NCBI GenBank assembly: GCA_018824925.1
Contig: JAHJFH010000239.1
Span: 1 to 6,332 of the forward strand
Direction of reading: 5' to 3'
DNA from: Thermoplasmatota archaeon
Lineage (GTDB): Archaea; Thermoplasmatota; E2; DHVEG-1
DNA: 6,332 nt
The position numbers and the translations under genes are program-made. Shown in pieces: positions 5,474-6,332 of the stretch; position 1 is the first letter of the stretch; each line of letters opens with the position of its first letter. Under the pieces are notes generated by a model. That model had not been told where the DNA came from and did no database searches. It saw only the letters and a list, made by a program, of their open reading frames with translations.

Positions 5474-5875
5474 TCATTCGACAATGAGTCCTGGCGCATA
5501 TTTATCTGCTTCAGCGAGAAGAAACTCATTGCTCATGCTCAGACAGGTCACAGGACAGATATCATTACATTGGGAACAAAAAGTACATCGTGCAAGATAA
5601 ATCTTGATTTTTTTCTCTTCTTCTTTAAACTCAATAGCTCCTGATGGACACACCTTAAGGCATAATTTACAACCTATGCATTTTTCACGATCATACTGAA
5701 TTTTTCCACGAAAGTTCTCAGGTGTTTCAATTGGTGGAATAAGCTCTGCTTTTCCAGCTTGAACCGCTTCAAAAAAACCGGTGGTTGACCCTGGTGCATA
5801 TTTCGCAGGAAATTTATTTGTAAAAGGTTTTTTAAACATTTGTCCAAGAACTTGGGGAAGGACGGTAAATCTCAT
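5474..5875 (-). CDS. echF: EchF-like 2[4Fe-4S] subunit of a group 4 [NiFe] hydrogenase
   Basis: The NuoI/EchF-type electron-transfer subunit that passes electrons between ferredoxin and the small subunit of a membrane-bound, energy-converting hydrogenase, on the cytoplasmic face. At 133 residues it has an N-terminal amphipathic region, then C66-x2-C69-x2-C72-x3-C76-P and C97-x2-C100-x2-C103-x3-C107-P, each a [4Fe-4S] site. A K-Y-A-P-G motif appears twice, at about 25-29 and 125-129. The ATG at 5875 overlaps the stop of the large-subunit gene as ATGA, and GAGG lies 8 bases upstream (opposite 5884-5887). The order large subunit then ferredoxin subunit, with no membrane subunit between them, matches echE-echF rather than mbhL-mbhM-mbhN. 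The remaining Ech subunits would lie beyond the right edge. A related Ehb/Mbh-type complex is possible. Confidence 0.85.
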   Translation of the reverse strand: MRFTVLPQVLGQMFKKPFTNKFPAKYAPGSTTGFFEAVQAGKAELIPPIETPENFRGKIQYDREKCIGCKLCLKVCPSGAIEFKEEEKKIKIYLARCTFCSQCNDICPVTCLSMSNEFLLAEADKYAPGLIVE

Positions 5876-6332
5876 TGTAGTAACCTCTGTGTTTTTTCGA
5901 CACTTAACCGATGTAATTCTTCTTTATCTAAATAGGATCGGGAATTATTTTTCACAATTGCTACCCGATTGGTACAAGACATACAAGGATCGGTTGATGC
6001 AGCGACAATGGGTATATCTGCTATTTGTTCACCCATTAACATTGGAATCCAGGGGAGGATGTTATTATATGTTGGTGCTCGAACCTTCCAAGAATAAGGG
6101 AATTCATGGTTTGCCATTTTAACGTAATGAAAGACTTCCCCGCGGGGGGCTTCCATTCGACCAATGCCCTCGCCATCAACTTTTTTCAAGGTTGCGAGTA
6201 ATTTTGCGATTTTTGGTTCAGCTACTATTTCACCTTCAGGCATTTGTTTTAACACCTGTTCAATTAACTCTATTGATTGTTTAACCTCAAGGAGACGAAC
6301 AATAATTCGATCATATACATCACCATTTACCT
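5872..6332 (-). CDS. echE: EchE-like [NiFe] hydrogenase large subunit, C-terminal part (runs off the right edge)
   Basis: The catalytic subunit of an energy-converting group 4 [NiFe] hydrogenase, homologous to the 49-kDa subunit of complex I. Only the last 152 residues are in the window; the frame is open to the edge, so the apparent GTG start at 6255 is internal. The visible start reads N-G-D-V-Y-D-R-I-I-V-R-L-L-E-V, a family signature. It is followed by the E-A-P-R-G-E motif (opposite about 6139-6156) and the C-terminal nickel-binding motif D-P-C-M-S-C-T-N-R (cysteine codons at 5983-5985 and 5974-5976). Keeping both cysteines shows a true hydrogenase, not a Fpo/Nuo-type subunit, which has lost them. 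Thirty residues follow the Arg, the size of a C-terminal peptide removed by a maturation endopeptidase in many [NiFe] enzymes. It is followed by echF (ATGA overlap) and hypF. Confidence 0.92.
   Translation of the reverse strand, partial: VNGDVYDRIIVRLLEVKQSIELIEQVLKQMPEGEIVAEPKIAKLLATLKKVDGEGIGRMEAPRGEVFHYVKMANHEFPYSWKVRAPTYNNILPWIPMLMGEQIADIPIVAASTDPCMSCTNRVAIVKNNSRSYLDKEELHRLSVEKTQRLLQ

Noticed and set aside
5781..6122. Open plus-strand frame across the echF/echE junction.
   Set aside because: It is antisense to two genes with clear cluster-binding and nickel-binding motifs.
1..6332. tRNA, rRNA, CRISPR array, insertion sequence or riboswitch.
   Set aside because: I saw no cloverleaf, spaced repeat array, transposase frame or long terminal inverted repeat. 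The only intergenic gap near a transporter is about 80 bases and is explained by operator palindromes.

Overview
The window looks like a low-G+C archaeal genome segment, probably from an anaerobic, hydrogen-metabolising euryarchaeon such as a methanogen or a relative. The evidence is: compact co-oriented genes with ATGA or few-base junctions; AT-rich TATA-like promoter elements rather than bacterial -35/-10 pairs; GAGG/AGGTGAT Shine-Dalgarno sites; oligo-T terminator-like runs; and the gene content (an Ech-type membrane [NiFe] hydrogenase, HypF, a small 2[4Fe-4S] ferredoxin, and FeoAB with an MntR-like regulator). The lineage is an inference. I cannot name a species, and none of these genes is exclusive to archaea.

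Left edge (1-351). A partial plus-strand reading frame of unknown function enters from the left. It runs antisense into a convincing 55-residue 2[4Fe-4S] ferredoxin gene on the minus strand (184-351), a short gene that is easy to miss. Next, also on the minus strand, is a 76-residue two-helix membrane protein (422-652) whose promoter spacing suggests a leaderless mRNA.

Iron-uptake operon (about 721-3282, plus strand). The AT-rich gap between the membrane protein and feoA holds two near-identical palindromes, TTTAGG-CATA-CC(T/A)AAA, which look like DtxR-family operators. They are followed by feoA, feoB (ferrous iron permease) and a 164-residue MntR/DtxR-type metal-dependent repressor, so the operon probably regulates itself according to cytoplasmic metal. 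feoB lacks any in-frame ATG/GTG/TTG upstream of its P-loop; the natural start position reads ATA, overlapping the feoA stop as ATAA.

Hydrogenase operon (3264-6332, minus strand, entering from the right edge). This holds the C-terminal part of an EchE-like [NiFe] large subunit, an EchF-like 2[4Fe-4S] subunit (ATGA overlap) and hypF, the carbamoyl transferase that makes the CN ligands of the [NiFe] centre. HypF ends convergently against the repressor gene with a 19-bp overlap.

Taken together, the window puts ferrous iron import and its regulator next to large iron users: a hydrogenase with several FeS clusters, its maturation factor and a ferredoxin. The best candidates for something new are the two-helix membrane protein next to the tandem operators, the possible AUA start of feoB, and the mixed MntR/DtxR metal site of the repressor.
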